Below, one piece after another: positions 36,761 to 48,837 of a stretch of 64,000 nt of DNA; the first letter of the stretch is position 1, and each line of letters begins with the position of its first letter. The stretch is from Linepithema humile (Eukaryota; Arthropoda; Insecta; Hymenoptera; Formicidae), in contig NC_090131.1 of the NCBI RefSeq assembly GCF_040581485.1, positions 21,216,532 through 21,280,531 of the forward strand. The letters are read 5' to 3'. The notes under the pieces were generated by a model. The model was given only the letters and a program-made list of their open reading frames with translations, ran no database searches and was not told the origin of the DNA. The position numbers were made by a program, and so were the translations under genes.

Positions 36761-39341
36761 GTAAGCACGAAAGCGTACATGCTCGGTCATTTTGTTTGCT
36801 CCTTTCGCGTCGCCCCTCGTATCTGGTCGCCCACACCTTTTAATCACTGCTGCAAATTCATAGCGCAATAATTCACGACTAATCTCAGAATATTTTGCCT
36901 TGTTACACCCCGACGTAAGCTACGTTTAGCTTATTATGATTAATCTGTCGGAGCGCACGGGCGCGCGAGTGTTCGTACATTTTATACTTCAAGGAACGAA
37001 TTTAAGGAGAAATTCACGTAATCTCTGCTAGTGACCCTGTTATATTCGTACGCGTAATCTGCACGTAATAATTCAACGGTAAACCTGAATGAGTTTAACT
37101 CTAAGTGCAAATAATTCTTCTTTCGTTAAATTGTACAAAGTTTTTGTTTTATTTTTATTCTTGCAATTGTTTGACCCGATATGGCATAATATAGTCATAT
37201 TTTGTATTAGCCGTAAGATCTCGAAAGATAAATGTAAATATTTTTAATTGCAGTGATATCATATTGCACTTTGAAAAACTTAGCGTCATTTGTTAGAAAA
37301 AGATCGGCGAAACACTAATTCTGTTGCAAAGCTACCGTTAAGAGAACTTTATTCTCAAGTATTAGTATGTTCAATTGGAATGCATTTATTGCTGCCTGTA
37401 ATACAGTTACACATCCGTTTTCCCATTATCCATGCTTTGAACTATAGAACAAATTATGCGGTTATGCCAGATATCGGTTATGTGCACATGAATCTCCCTA
37501 TCGCTTGAACAGATAATATCCTGTTATCTGGCAGCAATTTATACTATAGCTAACCAATACCACAAGATTGCAAATTATATAAAATTAAATATTTGTGCAT
37601 CACATACTAAATTCTTATCAAATTGAACAAAAAAATTTATTTTTTATTAAATTAGCTATTTGTTATTATTTTAATTGCGGAAATAGAAAATTTGAGTTTT
37701 CTGGTACAGAAATAAGAATATATTTAATTCTTGCGTTTTATCAGACTAATTTATTATTCTTCTAATTTATTATTCTAATCTAGAAATATTCAAAAAAATC
37801 AAATCTTCTTCATTCTTTAATTTTATCAGAATGGTAATTATTCTAACAAAAATTAAAGAATTAAATATTTTAATTATTGTGTCTAGTAATTCTATCTTTA
37901 TTTTTATCAGAATAATTAATTATGTGTATATTTCAAACTCAGTACTCAATACAATTTTTAAAAAGATGTTAAACAAATCTATTAAATACATAAAGGGTTC
38001 AGAGAAAAAGTGAATCAAGTCCTTTTTTAAATCCATATGTAAATTAGAAAAAACTAAACAGTTTTCACTAAATGAATTAAAAGTGAGTGCAAATATTTAA
38101 GTTAAAATTTAGCACCTATAAAAAACAGTGTACGTTTTGCAAACAATTAGAACAACTTTAACTTTAGAACTAATTTTCCAACAATTAACAAAAATAGACT
38201 TGATCTACTTTTCCTCCAAATTTCTAATACGGCTCTGATATTAGAATTACTTATATATTCCTTAAAATATACATATCGCACATTCGCAAGAAAGCAACAG
38301 AAATAAAAAATATTGAATTATTCATGAGAGAGAAAAGAAGGAATTACGTTAATAATAATGTTTTCTATTAATAATATTATAAATTAGTTTTTATTTCAAA
38401 TTCTGTCGCAAATTATAAATCGCCTGAAGCAAGCTTGATTTTACAGAAAATAATTTCACTTGTCTGTGCTTGGTTAAATAATAATTTTAAAGTTAATTAT
38501 TTACGGCAGTATTAAACATAGCGAACTCACGCGGGAAGTGTTTGAATTTAACTTCTATCATTTTTCCCAAAGGCCGATATATTTAGAACATAATTCGCAC
38601 ATAAAACAAAATTCGAAAAATTTTATCCCGTGTCACTTTTTTTGCGGGTGTGCGATATATATGTAAAAACACATTAATACAGTTTTTCACGTTTTGGTAC
38701 TATCTTTTACATTTGAATGAAATAAATAGACCTTTATTGAGGTAAGCGAAAGTCAAGAATCGATGATCATTATTCACGCCTTTGTCGATACTATGTTAAG
38801 CGTGATCATAAATGTGCACTCATCTTCAACCCTTCAGCAATAATATCCGATTAACTCCTGCACATACCAATCCATATAGAGAATGTATGATATCACATAC
38901 ATTTACTCGGTAATACATTATTCGATTCCAGTTACAGTATAGTGGATGGACTACAGTTACAGTATAGTGCATCCACTACTTCGTGACCGCCGTACTTCAA
39001 CCTGCTGTTCACACAAAGTCATACAAATCTCGATTGATCGTCCGATTCATTGTGTGAATTTGTTTTATACAGATAATCCAATTTAATAACAAAGCGCGTG
39101 CTATTTCTTATCTAAAGAAAAAGTAAATTAAAAGGAGATATTTTTCATTAAAAAAATAGTCACATTACGTATTGTTAAGAGGATACATGTCGAGTTGATA
39201 TTCACTATAGAGATATTCACTAGAAATACCGCGCTAGATTGATTCATTAACGGTATGAATACATGATCGATGACTGTCTATTAATCATGACATCAATGAT
39301 TCCTATCGTCATTGAGAATTTAAGTGATTATTGATTATTAT

Positions 39342-39473
39342 TGCAATATTACGATGGAAACATTCATCGGGGTCGAAGAGATAAAATAAAGGTTGCAATA
39401 TTACGATGTAATATTACGAAGGTGCAATATTACGATTAAAATATTCATCAGAGTCGAAGAGATAAAATAAAGG
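39342..39473. repeat. direct duplication, unit about 51 bases, period 81
   Basis: TGCAATATTACGAT followed by an ATTCATC, GTCGAAGAGATAAAATAAAGG segment occurs at 39342-39392 and again at 39423-39473 with a few substitutions. The 30-base spacer carries two further copies of the AATATTACGA word. Confidence 0.85.
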
Positions 39474-39733
39474 TGCAGGTTATCATTGATTCTTTATTTT
39501 CGGTTTTCTTGAGAGAGACATAGATTTACTAATATTTATTATATAAATGCGCAAAAAATAGTACCAAATTAACTATACAAATTATCAGAAGAGAGAGAGA
39601 GAGAAAGAGAGATTGTGAAGAGATATTATCGTGGAAAAAACAGGATTAAAGAGTATTTATAAATTGTCCTCACAAAGTATAAATAATAAAATATGACAAT
39701 TTTATAAGAGAGAATAGAGTATACAAAAGCAAA

Positions 39734-40081
39734 GTGAAAGCAAATATGACTGTGATATCGTACAGTGACTCTGTTTCGTTATGCGATACGAATTACAGTC
39801 AACGTTTGATATACTCTGCACGTTATTTTAATTTCTTTACTATCTTAATCTTAATTATCTTGTTCTTCATTCTTTATTTCCTTAATTTTAATTGTTTTAA
39901 TATTTTATCTTTTCAAATCAATATAGCTTTCTCTATGTCTTGGTTCAGACTCTCTCATCTCGACTGGTCGGCATTAGCATTATTAAAAGATACTCCTAGA
40001 AATAAAAAGACTATGCGAACGACAGCACATTATCTTACAATTATACATATCAATCAGTATCTTTTTCTTTTTTTTAATTAA
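39734..40081 (+). other. 115-codon + strand ORF with one hydrophobic segment, unknown status
   Basis: In dpr20 intron 2 an open frame has a strongly hydrophobic middle (FFTILILIILFFILYFLNFN, about residues 34-53) that is produced by a T-rich tract. The flanking parts show no motif. The T-rich origin makes chance the leading explanation. Confidence 0.1.
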
Positions 40082-40227
40082 TAAATATATAAGTAATTCC
40101 AATATCACAGCTATATATTTCATAGATTGTTTAATATTTTTAAAAGGTATAGTTTAATAAAATAATAAATTATTTTAATAAAACTAACGAATTAAATATA
40201 TCAGTTCGACTTTCATATTCAAAAGAA

Positions 40228-40491
40228 TCAAATTTTTTTACAAAAAAAATCGCGGCGTAGTAAATATTTGCATATATCGTAAGAGTTGTCTATACAATCG
40301 GAAAAAATCTGACAACGGAAACGATTATTTATACACCTGTTGATACTTTCATGCGTGATCCTTGGCGTTGATCTATAGCTAGATACATCTGGGTTGAAAA
40401 AATACACAAACCTGTTTCTTAAAGCCGATATACCGCGAGGAGATATCAAAATATTAATGACGATTATTAATAACATTTCAAAACAACTCAT
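40228..40491 (-). CDS. small ORF for a possible secreted peptide, antisense in dpr20 intron 2
   Basis: An 87-codon minus-strand frame starts at ATG (+ 40489-40491). The N-terminus MSCFEMLLIIVINILISPRG reads as a signal peptide with a Leu/Ile core, and a likely cleavage near ISA (about residue 23). The predicted mature part of about 64 residues has five Cys, with gaps of 6, 5, 7 and 8 residues in the region INRCINNRFRC ... DFFCKKI, and basic residues near the end. It lies about 100 bases upstream of dpr20 exon 3 on the opposite strand. No family is recognised; I do not assign a function. An odd Cys number, AT-rich codons and two internal donor-like sites (CAG|GTTTGT, CAG|GTGTAT) argue for caution: it may be chance or part of a spliced gene. 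Confidence 0.25.
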   Translation of the reverse strand: MSCFEMLLIIVINILISPRGISALRNRFVYFFNPDVSSYRSTPRITHESINRCINNRFRCQIFSDCIDNSYDICKYLLRRDFFCKKI

Positions 40492-40588
40492 GAAAATAAA
40501 TTAACCACGAAATTCTTTTCTCAAGAAAAGATCTTCCAGCACAGCAATCACGTTTTTTTTTTTTAGAAAAACTGCTTTGTACTCGCAG

Positions 40589-40808
40589 GTGTCCTGGTTG
40601 CGACGACAAGAAAGTAGCGAGAAGATGAGTCTGCTGACGGTGGGCCAGCATACGTACACGGGCGATTCGCGATACACTATCGAATTTCAGTACCCGGATA
40701 ATTGGCGTCTGCGTATCAAGCGTGTTAACAGCAGTGACGAGGGCCAGTACGAATGTCAAATCAGCACTCATCCGCCAAAATTCATTCATGTCAATCTACA
40801 CATCAACG
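40589..40808 (+). CDS. dpr20: dpr20-like gene, coding exon 3: rest of Ig1
   Basis: Residues 108-180. The exon opens in phase 0 with GTG TCC TGG, giving the VSW motif with the core Ig tryptophan (Trp110). It continues with LLTVGQHTYTGDSRY (122-136), a segment that is a hallmark of the Dpr Ig1 domain, then FQYPDNWRLRIKRV, an N-glycosylation site NSS (154-156), and the closing pattern DEGQYECQIST with Cys163, which pairs with Cys98 in exon 2. STHPPKFIHVNLHIN leads to the second domain. The acceptor is TACTCGCAG (ending 40588) and the donor GTAAGT (40809-40814), a full consensus match. One base of the next codon is left over (phase 1). The LLTVG-HTYTGD-RY and EFQYP-NWRL wording is closer to Dpr20 than to the Dpr10/Dpr8 type, as I remember them. 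Antisense to the region just upstream is a separate candidate secreted ORF (40228-40491). Confidence 0.92.
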
Positions 40809-42049
40809 GTAAGTGATAATGTGAACTAACTGACTTCTACCTAACGTCAACGAAATTGCAACGATATAATAATAATGATAATATTACACTAAAAGTCGTG
40901 CAACTTTGTGAAAGAAAAAGATTTATCTTTGCAAATTTCCACTTTGCTTTTGTTTTGGATAATGTTAATGTTCTTCGTACAGCGTGGATTTAAATTCCGT
41001 ATTTAAAATGTCACTTGTGGATTATTCTAAATGAACTCTTTTTGAAGAATTTCGCACGATTGTTTTATTCTCTTGCAAGAAGTGGGGCAAAGAAGGAAAA
41101 TCTCACCGCTGTTTACTTTCCCGAGTTTATATATGTCTCTTTTTTTCGTTTAACGCCTTTTTATTCTACCCGCACCGTGCCCGAGTTCGAAACGAATTTA
41201 ATGTAGCATGACGTTACGCGACGAGTAGAAAGATATAAAAGAGATTAAAGATAGTAGAACGATTGTGATGTAGATTTTACTTCGTCTTTTAAACGAGAGA
41301 TTATGTATGTATTTGATGGAACAACACAGGAAACTACATTCCTTGGAGCATAGTAAGGGCTCTTACTTAATAAAGTTAAAGTTACATGCGCATGCATATA
41401 TGCACATATACATGTCTCGCATATATGAATAGATGTAAATTCAACAATTAAAATGGCACTGACATTACAATTAAAAAAAAAAAAACTTACTATTGAACCA
41501 TATCTTTCTCCAATGTTATTTGCGCTCATTTAAATTAATAAGAGAAGAAAAAACAGATATGTCTTCAATAATATATTACGATTCAGAGCGACATGAAGAG
41601 TAGAAAGAAGAAGAGAAGCTCGAAGCAATCTGTCGATCGGAGCAAATTGACTTTGTTCGCAGTGTTCTTGCGGTAGAGATCGCTTAGAAGGATAATTGAA
41701 AACGAAGTGTCCCGTAGAACGTAAGATAGAAAGAAGAAAAAGACCATGGTCTATTTGGTTCAGAAGAAAGGCACAGTGCAAAGCGACAGAACTTCATCTC
41801 GTTGCGCAATCCGGAATGAAATCGAGATATGTCTTACCATTCGACGAAATGAAGGGATACGAAGGTAAAATGCCATTTGAAAACCAAGGATGAGAATGAG
41901 GCAATGGGAAATTGTAAACGGCGGAAGATTTTAATAAACGTGAAGGAAGAAATCTAATTTTAAAAGTTAACGATCGACAATAAGACCATAGAAACTAAGA
42001 ACCGGCATCAGAGGACGATAATAAAGGTAGATAGCGGATACATTTATTA

Positions 42050-42630
42050 GAATCTCAAATTAAAGACTCAAAAAGACGCAGAAATTCCGTACATATCTGT
42101 ATACCGAAATAAATTCTTGATATAATTATTTTGGGATTTTTTATAAAATGTTTTCATAAAATTTTTTATAAAAAATCCCAAGATACAATTTATAAAAAAA
42201 ACAGCAAATCGAGTCATATAAAATCTGACTCAGACTTTCAGCTGAAGATGATACGAATAAAGATGCGGTAAAAATTCTAGTAAATTTATCCATACATAGC
42301 GTTATCACTTATTCGCTTTCGCCAAATCGCATAAAATTGATTCCTGATAAGAAAGAATCCCAAAATAAGAGCTTATAGAGAAGCATCCCGCATGAATTTG
42401 CGTATCAATCTGAAATAGACGATTAACGCGAGTATTTTGGGATTTTTAATTCAATTATGTAAAATATCAAGACTCTCAAAACGACAACACACAAAAAGAG
42501 ATACGGCAAAAATTCTGGTAAATCTATTTATACAGATAGAAATGCGACATCGTGCTGGCGGCACCGGCTTTTTTCGTTTCCTCGAAATCGCATAAAATTG
42601 CAGACTTCACGATAAAAAGGATCGCGGAGC
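42050..42630. repeat. cluster of diverged direct and inverted repeats
   Basis: The word TTTTGGGATTTTT or its complement appears near 42131 (+), 42172 (minus), 42355 (minus) and 42434 (+). The first two form a hairpin with arms of about 24 bases (42130-42153 with 42158-42181). A second word family, GCGG(T/C)AAAAATTCT(A/G)GTAAAT with AAATCGCATAAAATTG about 60 to 80 bases on, occurs at about 42265-42340 and 42504-42601. This looks like nested or tandemly duplicated remnants of a foldback element. Confidence 0.55.
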
Positions 42631-44265
42631 GGAGGTTTCCTCCTTTACTTATTTCCCGGTCCGTGCGCGCGCTTTTGCAGATGTGAGATTATATCGTAAG
42701 CCTTCGCCTCCATCGGATGAGATGGTGTAGCTCCCTCATGTTATAGCGGAGAAAATCTCCTAACGCGAGTTCAAAGAGATTATCTGCTTAAAATCCTCCT
42801 TGCACTTAATCTTGTAACACATTTCTCTATTCCTTATAATTTGTCGAAATAATTCCTGCGGTATGTACGATAATATATTCGCGTCAATTATGGAAAAATG
42901 CTATTTTTTATTGACAATTTGTAATACAATGGCGATGACGCTGTAGTGGTACTATTGACCATTTATTTTGCGCTCCCTATTATCAAGATATCATTTGGCG
43001 TTCGTACAATTAAAGTTTAATCGTTTCATGCCGCCGACACTTTTGTGCGCGGCCCCTCATGCGATCGTTTGTTACGCAGTTTGAAACGTCAAATACTGTT
43101 GAAAGAACGATATATAGTCGAATCGCGCGTTCTCATTGCCCCCAGCCAATCTGTTCTCTTTTTGTATCTGTTTAACTTTGAAAGTTAAATTACGGCAAGC
43201 ACAATTGTCAATTGTTGTGTGAATCTTGCAATCGCGTTTTATCGATGGGTAAGCATTTGTAGGATAATTAACGCAAGATATATGAATGCATGCCGCCTGG
43301 TTATTATCACGCGTTCCAATTGGTTATTAATGCTACTTTTTTAGTCGAAATGAGAAAACAATGTTATTACAATAAATCGTTACGTACATGGATATAGACA
43401 TTCATCAAAAAAACTTCATAAACGAGAAAGAGAAAAAAAAATGTCTTCTATCAAAAAGTGAATCGATTAATCTTTTAAATGTAATTATTCATAATTATTT
43501 ATGAATGATGAAATATGATACGCGGAATGATGTAATTAAATGATAGAATGAAAATTAATATAACTATGCTACAATGAAATGTGATACAAAATATAAATAG
43601 CGCAGAATTAATGTCTGGGTGACTGTTAATATAATGGCATGAAAATGATTTACATATATTCGAGAGACAACCCAAAATATAATTACTATATAAATCGATA
43701 AATCGTCATATAATTAAATGCGCAGCATGTAATTCCATCCGTTTCTTTTGGGGGCGTTGTCGTTGCGCCGTTCTCGAGAAATGCTTTTGCTGGGGCGGAC
43801 GCACGTAAGGCAAAGGATCAACACTTAATCCAAGAGAGAAGAGGCTGAGACTGCCACGAGATAAAGTAGCCGAAATTTTGGTATGCAGTCCTACTTCCTC
43901 GACCTTTACCTATCGTTCGTCTTCTCATACCGCCGCCACCGTCGCCGATTTCTTTGGCAATTTAGTCGACGCTTGTCCCCTTTCCGTCAAGATGTTAATA
44001 AAAAGAGAAGCGGAGGCGAATAAGAGCACGCGCCAGGACGGCGCACTTATATCACGGATAAAATATAACTTAATTTGCTTTCAACTTTTAAAAACTTCAA
44101 CAGCGAAATGGATGTGCCTTACAGATTCATGCAACAGCGAGGAAGATACTTTGCCCAAGTTCCATCTCTCACGCATTTTACGATAATGCGATAAGCTGAA
44201 ATGTGATGCACTGATAATGACTATGCGAAAAAAAGATATCCTTTTCAATAAACGTGATCGCACAT

Positions 44266-44315
44266 AATTTTAATACTCTATTTTAATACTCTATTAAATT
44301 TTAATACTCTATTAA
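44266..44315. repeat. short tandem repeat, TTTTAATACTCTATTAAA type
   Basis: TTTTAATACTCTATT occurs three times in a row with small length changes. Confidence 0.85.
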
Positions 44316-44674
44316 AAATGATTTCATCCGTCTATCTGACCTAATCTGATTTATTCAACGAATATAATTATAGATTATATATATACTTTGTATTATAGCG
44401 ACGTTCAATACAGGCAAATATAAAAGATTTAAAAAGTAGCTCCTCTCCCATCTTTCCCTTGCATTTCTTTTTAAACTGCATTTGATCGAAGTTCCATTAT
44501 TCGTACTAATTGCGAAAACATGTAGTACCTCGAAATTTGCAAGCGTTAACGCGGAATTATCGAGTAAAGGAAAAAACAAAGAAAATAAGCGAAAAGCATA
44601 TTTTTCGGACATGGTGGCGGAGAATTTTGTATCGCCTCATGAAAAAGCGTGCGGAATAAAATGCGGCATACCTC

Positions 44675-44976
44675 AGAGAGAGAGAGAGAGAGAGAGAACA
44701 TAAAGAGAAAAAAACGAAAGCACGTGAGGGAAGAAAAAAGGCGAGCGCGCGAGAGAGATTACATTTCGCGTGATATTCATGAGGTCGAGCACCGGGTCGG
44801 GAAGAACACTCTGATCTATCTCCGAAACGTTTCCCTTTTTCGTGATTTCTTTCGGTGGCCGTACGTTGCGCGGCGGACACGAGCTCGTAGGTAGAGCGTA
44901 CCCCAGTTGGAAATGGTCCAGCCCAATGAAAAAGACGGCGATGCAGATATATACGAATGAATTGGGTAGTCTCTCT

Positions 44977-45008
<32 letters not shown>

Positions 45009-45009
45009 C
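44675..45009. repeat. GA run, GC-rich stretch and long pyrimidine tract
   Basis: (GA)n at 44675-44697 is followed by GC-rich DNA open in all three minus frames, then CTCTCTCTCC, (TCC)n and about 13 C at 44971-45009. One minus frame (44763-44969) carries a hydrophobic segment SFVYICIAVFFIGL then a varied stretch SCPPRNVRPPKEITKKGNVS and DPVLDLMNITR, which reads somewhat like the N-terminus of a secreted enzyme. The start codon is unclear and the repeat tract would shift frames with any length change. Confidence 0.4.
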
Positions 45010-45982
45010 GCCTGGCCACTCCACCTGATAGTGTTGGGTGCACGATCGTGTGGACAGGCCAATGACGTCAATATGAGAGATATTTATTGGGCCATAAAGT
45101 TAAATATTTGAAGCCGAGTTCGATGTAATCCAATATCACGTTTGTGTATACGGCCGAATTTCATGACGTGCAAATTGCTCCTCGGTGAATTCGACTTTAC
45201 AAATAATGCTGATCGTGTTAGAATAAGGACCTTCCAAGTAATTGCCGGCAGGAATTGCAAGGCAGAATCGCATCGTAAGTACCATCGATAATGAGAGCGA
45301 TATGCATCCCGTTGCGACATATATGTCATGGTGAATAAAAATCATTCCGCGTTTACGAAACTCGTCAATTTCGATGTTTTAAAATTATTTTTGCCGATTA
45401 ATTAATTTTTTCCACGACAAATAATGAATAATTATGAAATATTTCTTCACTGTGATGCAAATTAACATTTGCAATTTAATTTACCGCATCATGTATACTT
45501 CAAGTTGCGGAAAAATACAATATGTAAATTTCTTGAAACAAAAAGGCGATTTTTTAATGGAAATTCATTGTTCATGAATTGGTTGCGACAATGTCGCAAT
45601 ATGTAATAAGATGACTTCTAAATACAAACTGCGATGATACTTGATGTATCATACGATACATATATAACTTTCGCGGAAGTTGCAGTATACTGTTTAAAGC
45701 AAAAGTAGTGAGTACTTTTACCTTAATATAGTGACTCGAAAACTTGAAGAAGATGCAAACTTTAGATCGTGAAAATACGCTTGGAAAGTAACTGACTGCA
45801 TGTTCAATAATCTTTCTTTTGTTCATCAAAATTATATAATGTTCGGCACATGAAAAACGCGGATATGGATAGTTAAAGATGTTATTGTCAAAACAATAAT
45901 ATTATGTTAACACCGTTGCCGATTGAAAAATACAAATTGATAAGTCTTATCTTTAGGCCTAACACATTTAATCGGATTTCAG

Positions 45983-46166
45983 CGCCGTCCGTCCAAATAG
46001 TGGACGCCTTGGGCGAACCACTGCGGGACAAGTACTACGAAGCTGATAGTACTATCGAGCTACTATGTGTCGTGCGTCACATAGCGATGCAGGTGCAATA
46101 CAGCGTCGTTCAGTGGCTCCATGGCAACAGAATCTTGAACTACGACACGACGAGAGGCGGAATCAG
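45983..46166 (+). CDS. dpr20: dpr20-like gene, coding exon 4: first half of Ig2
   Basis: The junction codon is G|CG (Ala181), then residues 182-241. The sequence runs APSVQIVDALGEPL (181-194), KYYEADSTIELLCVV (197-211) with the Ig2 B-strand Cys209, VVQWLHGN with core Trp225, and ILNYDTTRGGI, leaving two bases (AG) for the junction Ser242. The pattern of IVD, G-PL, KYYE, ST and CVVR is what I recall for Dpr20 orthologues, and is the main reason for choosing that symbol. The acceptor is GGATTTCAG (ending 45982) and the donor GTGACT (46167-46172), which is weaker than the other donors in this gene. A 102-base palindromic repeat begins 65 bases into the following intron. The open frame upstream of 45983 is intron and should not be counted as protein. 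Confidence 0.92.
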
Positions 46167-46230
46167 GTGACTCAAACTCTTAAATTAAATAAATTTTTTT
46201 CCTACTTAATATCAAAGAAATACTCACATA

Positions 46231-46332
46231 GCACAAAACATCCTGGAGACATCTTAGAGATATCCCGATATCCTGAGAATTGCCTCAGCATATCCTGAAG
46301 ATATCCAGGATGTGCCCAGAATGTTTTTGTGC
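46231..46332. repeat. 102-base palindromic repeat
   Basis: The left end GCACAAAACATCCTGGA is mirrored by TCCAGGATGT...TTTTTGTGC at the right end, and the inner part (GATATCC and CCTGAG words) is also roughly self-complementary, so the whole 102 bases can fold back. It is probably a small inverted-repeat element; no target-site duplication is clear. Confidence 0.65.
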
Positions 46333-47195
46333 AATCTGAGTAGAAATCGCTTCTTGCTCAAGTTGCTCTTATTTCGTATTTAAATTGTCTCCTATTCGTC
46401 ATTTATTGCGTCAAAGCTATTATATATTACGTAAACATCGTATTGTTATACAAATAACATAGATATTTACTGATTTAAACTGAAGTATCAATACATTTCA
46501 CTTTATAATGCCACAAGCACATGGAAATATAAAATTAAACCAGTCTAATGAAATCTTACGACAATATGCTATACTGCGAAAGTCGCGTGGCGCGAAGAGA
46601 TCTTTAAAGTTAATAGCTCTATTATACGAAATTTGCTTGCGCGAAGTCGTTTTAGCTCGAAATGCTTTTCGACAAATATGAGGAATGCATAATCTAAACG
46701 TCAGACAAACTTCAGATGCGGTTATGCGAGCAAAGTGTAATTAATTCACGAAACTTTTCCTTGTTTGACGAGCATTTACGCACGGTTGAAAGACTCTATG
46801 TCAACTGGCAGAAACGGCCGTAGGAAGTCAAATGTGTGTAGATCGCGCGCGCGTAATTCTCGCTCTTTGTATGTCTCGCAGGAACGTTTCACCGAGGCGT
46901 TGAAAAATACGAGTCGCTTCCATCTTGCGTCATGGATTATATATTATTATAGATTCCTACAACTTGGCTGGAACAGTAGAATGTCAAGGGACCGATTCTA
47001 GCGTAAGAATTCATTATCCGCGATCCGTATAATAGCGACGAGACTCTCGCCGGCTCGTTCAACTGTCACGCTGAATAAAACTCAGACAGAAATAAGAAAA
47101 AGACAAAAACGACACGCCGTCGTATTAAGCTTCGTTAATATATAGTTCATTCCACGTCGTAGGCCAATGAGACATGGATATAAAACAGTTCCATT

Positions 47196-47990
47196 ATGCA
47201 ACGCGTTCTGTTCGCACGCGTTTCGTTCAAATCTCGCGAAAGTAAAAAAAAACTCACGAAATTTCCCATTTATACGTTGTCGCGTATCCGCGTTTTTGCC
47301 GTCTCGTCCAGCATCGTTTTGTTAAGTATGATAAACGATGTAATTTATCACGTTGAATTATGCTCACAGCTGCAAATCTCAAAAATTAAAAAAAAAAAAA
47401 AAATAAAACAAGATGAAAGATTAACATTCACGAATAGCAGCGTTCTTCAGTCTTTTTTAAGAAACCTATTTATTTTTCTACTTATTTTTTATTTTATATT
47501 TCTGATAAGCATAAGTTACACGTTAATAAGAAAAGTTATAAATACCTCTATTTTTTATATTTCGAAAACTTTTGAGAAAATTTTCAGAAGATACTGTCAG
47601 TTTAAACTTACACAAAATTTTCGCGAAACCCTTACTCGCCCGAAATTTATCTGTGACAGAGCCCTGATGTAGAACGGTGAATGTCATCGCTTCCAATACA
47701 CCTTTTCGCTCGCGATTTCCCGAGCCAGAATACGCGAATCCCCAAAGGAGTCGAAAATACGTGCCGGTGGAGTGCTCATACGGCGGCGTACACGGTGGTT
47801 GATGACAGCAGCCGCGAGAGTTAGGACGGTGGTGTGTCGACGAGAAAAGCATCAGCGCGGGTGAGGCCGGTTCTCGGTCGACGGGACCGATGCTTTTGTG
47901 GGCCCAGTCTAACAGTAAAGTTACGTTGCCGGTGAGACACGGTGGGACAGTAAATGAAATTAGTTTGCGTTGTGCGCTTCTGTACATACA
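47196..47990. other. overlapping long ORFs on both strands, unknown status
   Basis: A + frame of 158 codons (47196-47672; Lys- and Ile-rich, with a hydrophobic stretch FLRNLFIFLLIFYFIFLISI) abuts a minus frame of 154 codons (47523-47987) over a CpG-rich patch. Neither shows a domain or paired splice signals. The poly-A run near 47388 inflates the + frame. Confidence 0.12.
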
Positions 47991-48837
47991 CAGACGACTT
48001 TACACACACGAGGTCGTGGATCTCGTTGCGAGAATAGAATAACGTCCCTCTGCGATCTACATACCTAGCAACCATGCCGCATCGGTACTAAATATTTTGT
48101 CACTCGAGACACATTAAAATATTAATTAACGTTTTTGTTTAATTCTTTTATTAAAAATAAAAGAATTAAAATTATTTTTGGTAGATTGATTAAAGTCAGT
48201 TTTTTACATCTTTCTCATTACTTTTGATAATTTTTGTCATCTTTAAATGTTGTTGCTGTCACGATAATTGTTTTAATTATATTTCATAAGTCGGACCTGA
48301 CTATATCTTACGCAAACTGGCTTAAATACTGTTCTTTCTCTTTCTCTCTCTTTTGTTCATCCGTATGGAACACGACCCTGCGTGGACCGCAAACCGTAAA
48401 CACGGTGCACATGAAGCCACTGCATGGCACTCGTTATTTTTCCCAACGTAACAGCGTCTACTGTGGCGAACGAGCGAGAATTATTGCTATCTCGCTTAAT
48501 TTAACCTTTCGTTTAATTAATCACCCACCGTCGACCTGACCCTCCTATAATTTAACGACGCGTCGCTGATGGCCTCACGCTTTTAGATACCCCATTGTCG
48601 GTTCCAGTGCACCAAAGCAAAAAAGGTGAACAACGTTGCGGTATTCTCGTGAAGAGAAATTTTTATTAGAAACAAGAAGAAAAGTGATGAATTTAAGGAG
48701 ATAAAATTCCTACCTTCGAAAATTATATATTTATTGATGGCAATACCAAAATTTAAGTAACAGCAAAAGACAATTACCAAAATTGTTATATCCTTTTTCA
48801 TTGAATATACAGAGATATCCACGAAAACTGAATTTAG

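Larger units (their letters stand above)
36761..40588 (+). other. dpr20 intron 2 (3.8 kb)
   Basis: Opens with GTAAGC and closes with TACTCGCAG. It holds an 81-base-period duplication (39342-39473), a 14-base direct repeat GTTACAGTATAGTG (at about 38932 and 38955), a short GA run near 39592, and the antisense secreted-peptide candidate at 40228-40491. The rest is AT-rich without signals. Confidence 0.65.
40809..45982 (+). other. dpr20 intron 3 (5.2 kb)
   Basis: Opens with GTAAGT and closes with GGATTTCAG. It contains the inverted and direct repeat cluster at 42050-42630, CpG-richer patches near 42640-42760 and 43730-44050, a 14-base tandem repeat at 44266-44315, a GA run at 44675-44697, and a pyrimidine tract with an oligo-C run at 44971-45009. 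Confidence 0.65.

Noticed and set aside
36761..36871. Continuation of the exon 2 reading frame past 36760
   Set aside because: The donor GTAAGC sits at 36761, and only splicing to 40589 restores the Ig1 pattern (VSW...YEC).
45904..45982. Reading frame upstream of exon 4 starting with an ATG
   Set aside because: It is intron: the acceptor TTTCAG ends at 45982 and the dpr similarity begins right after it.
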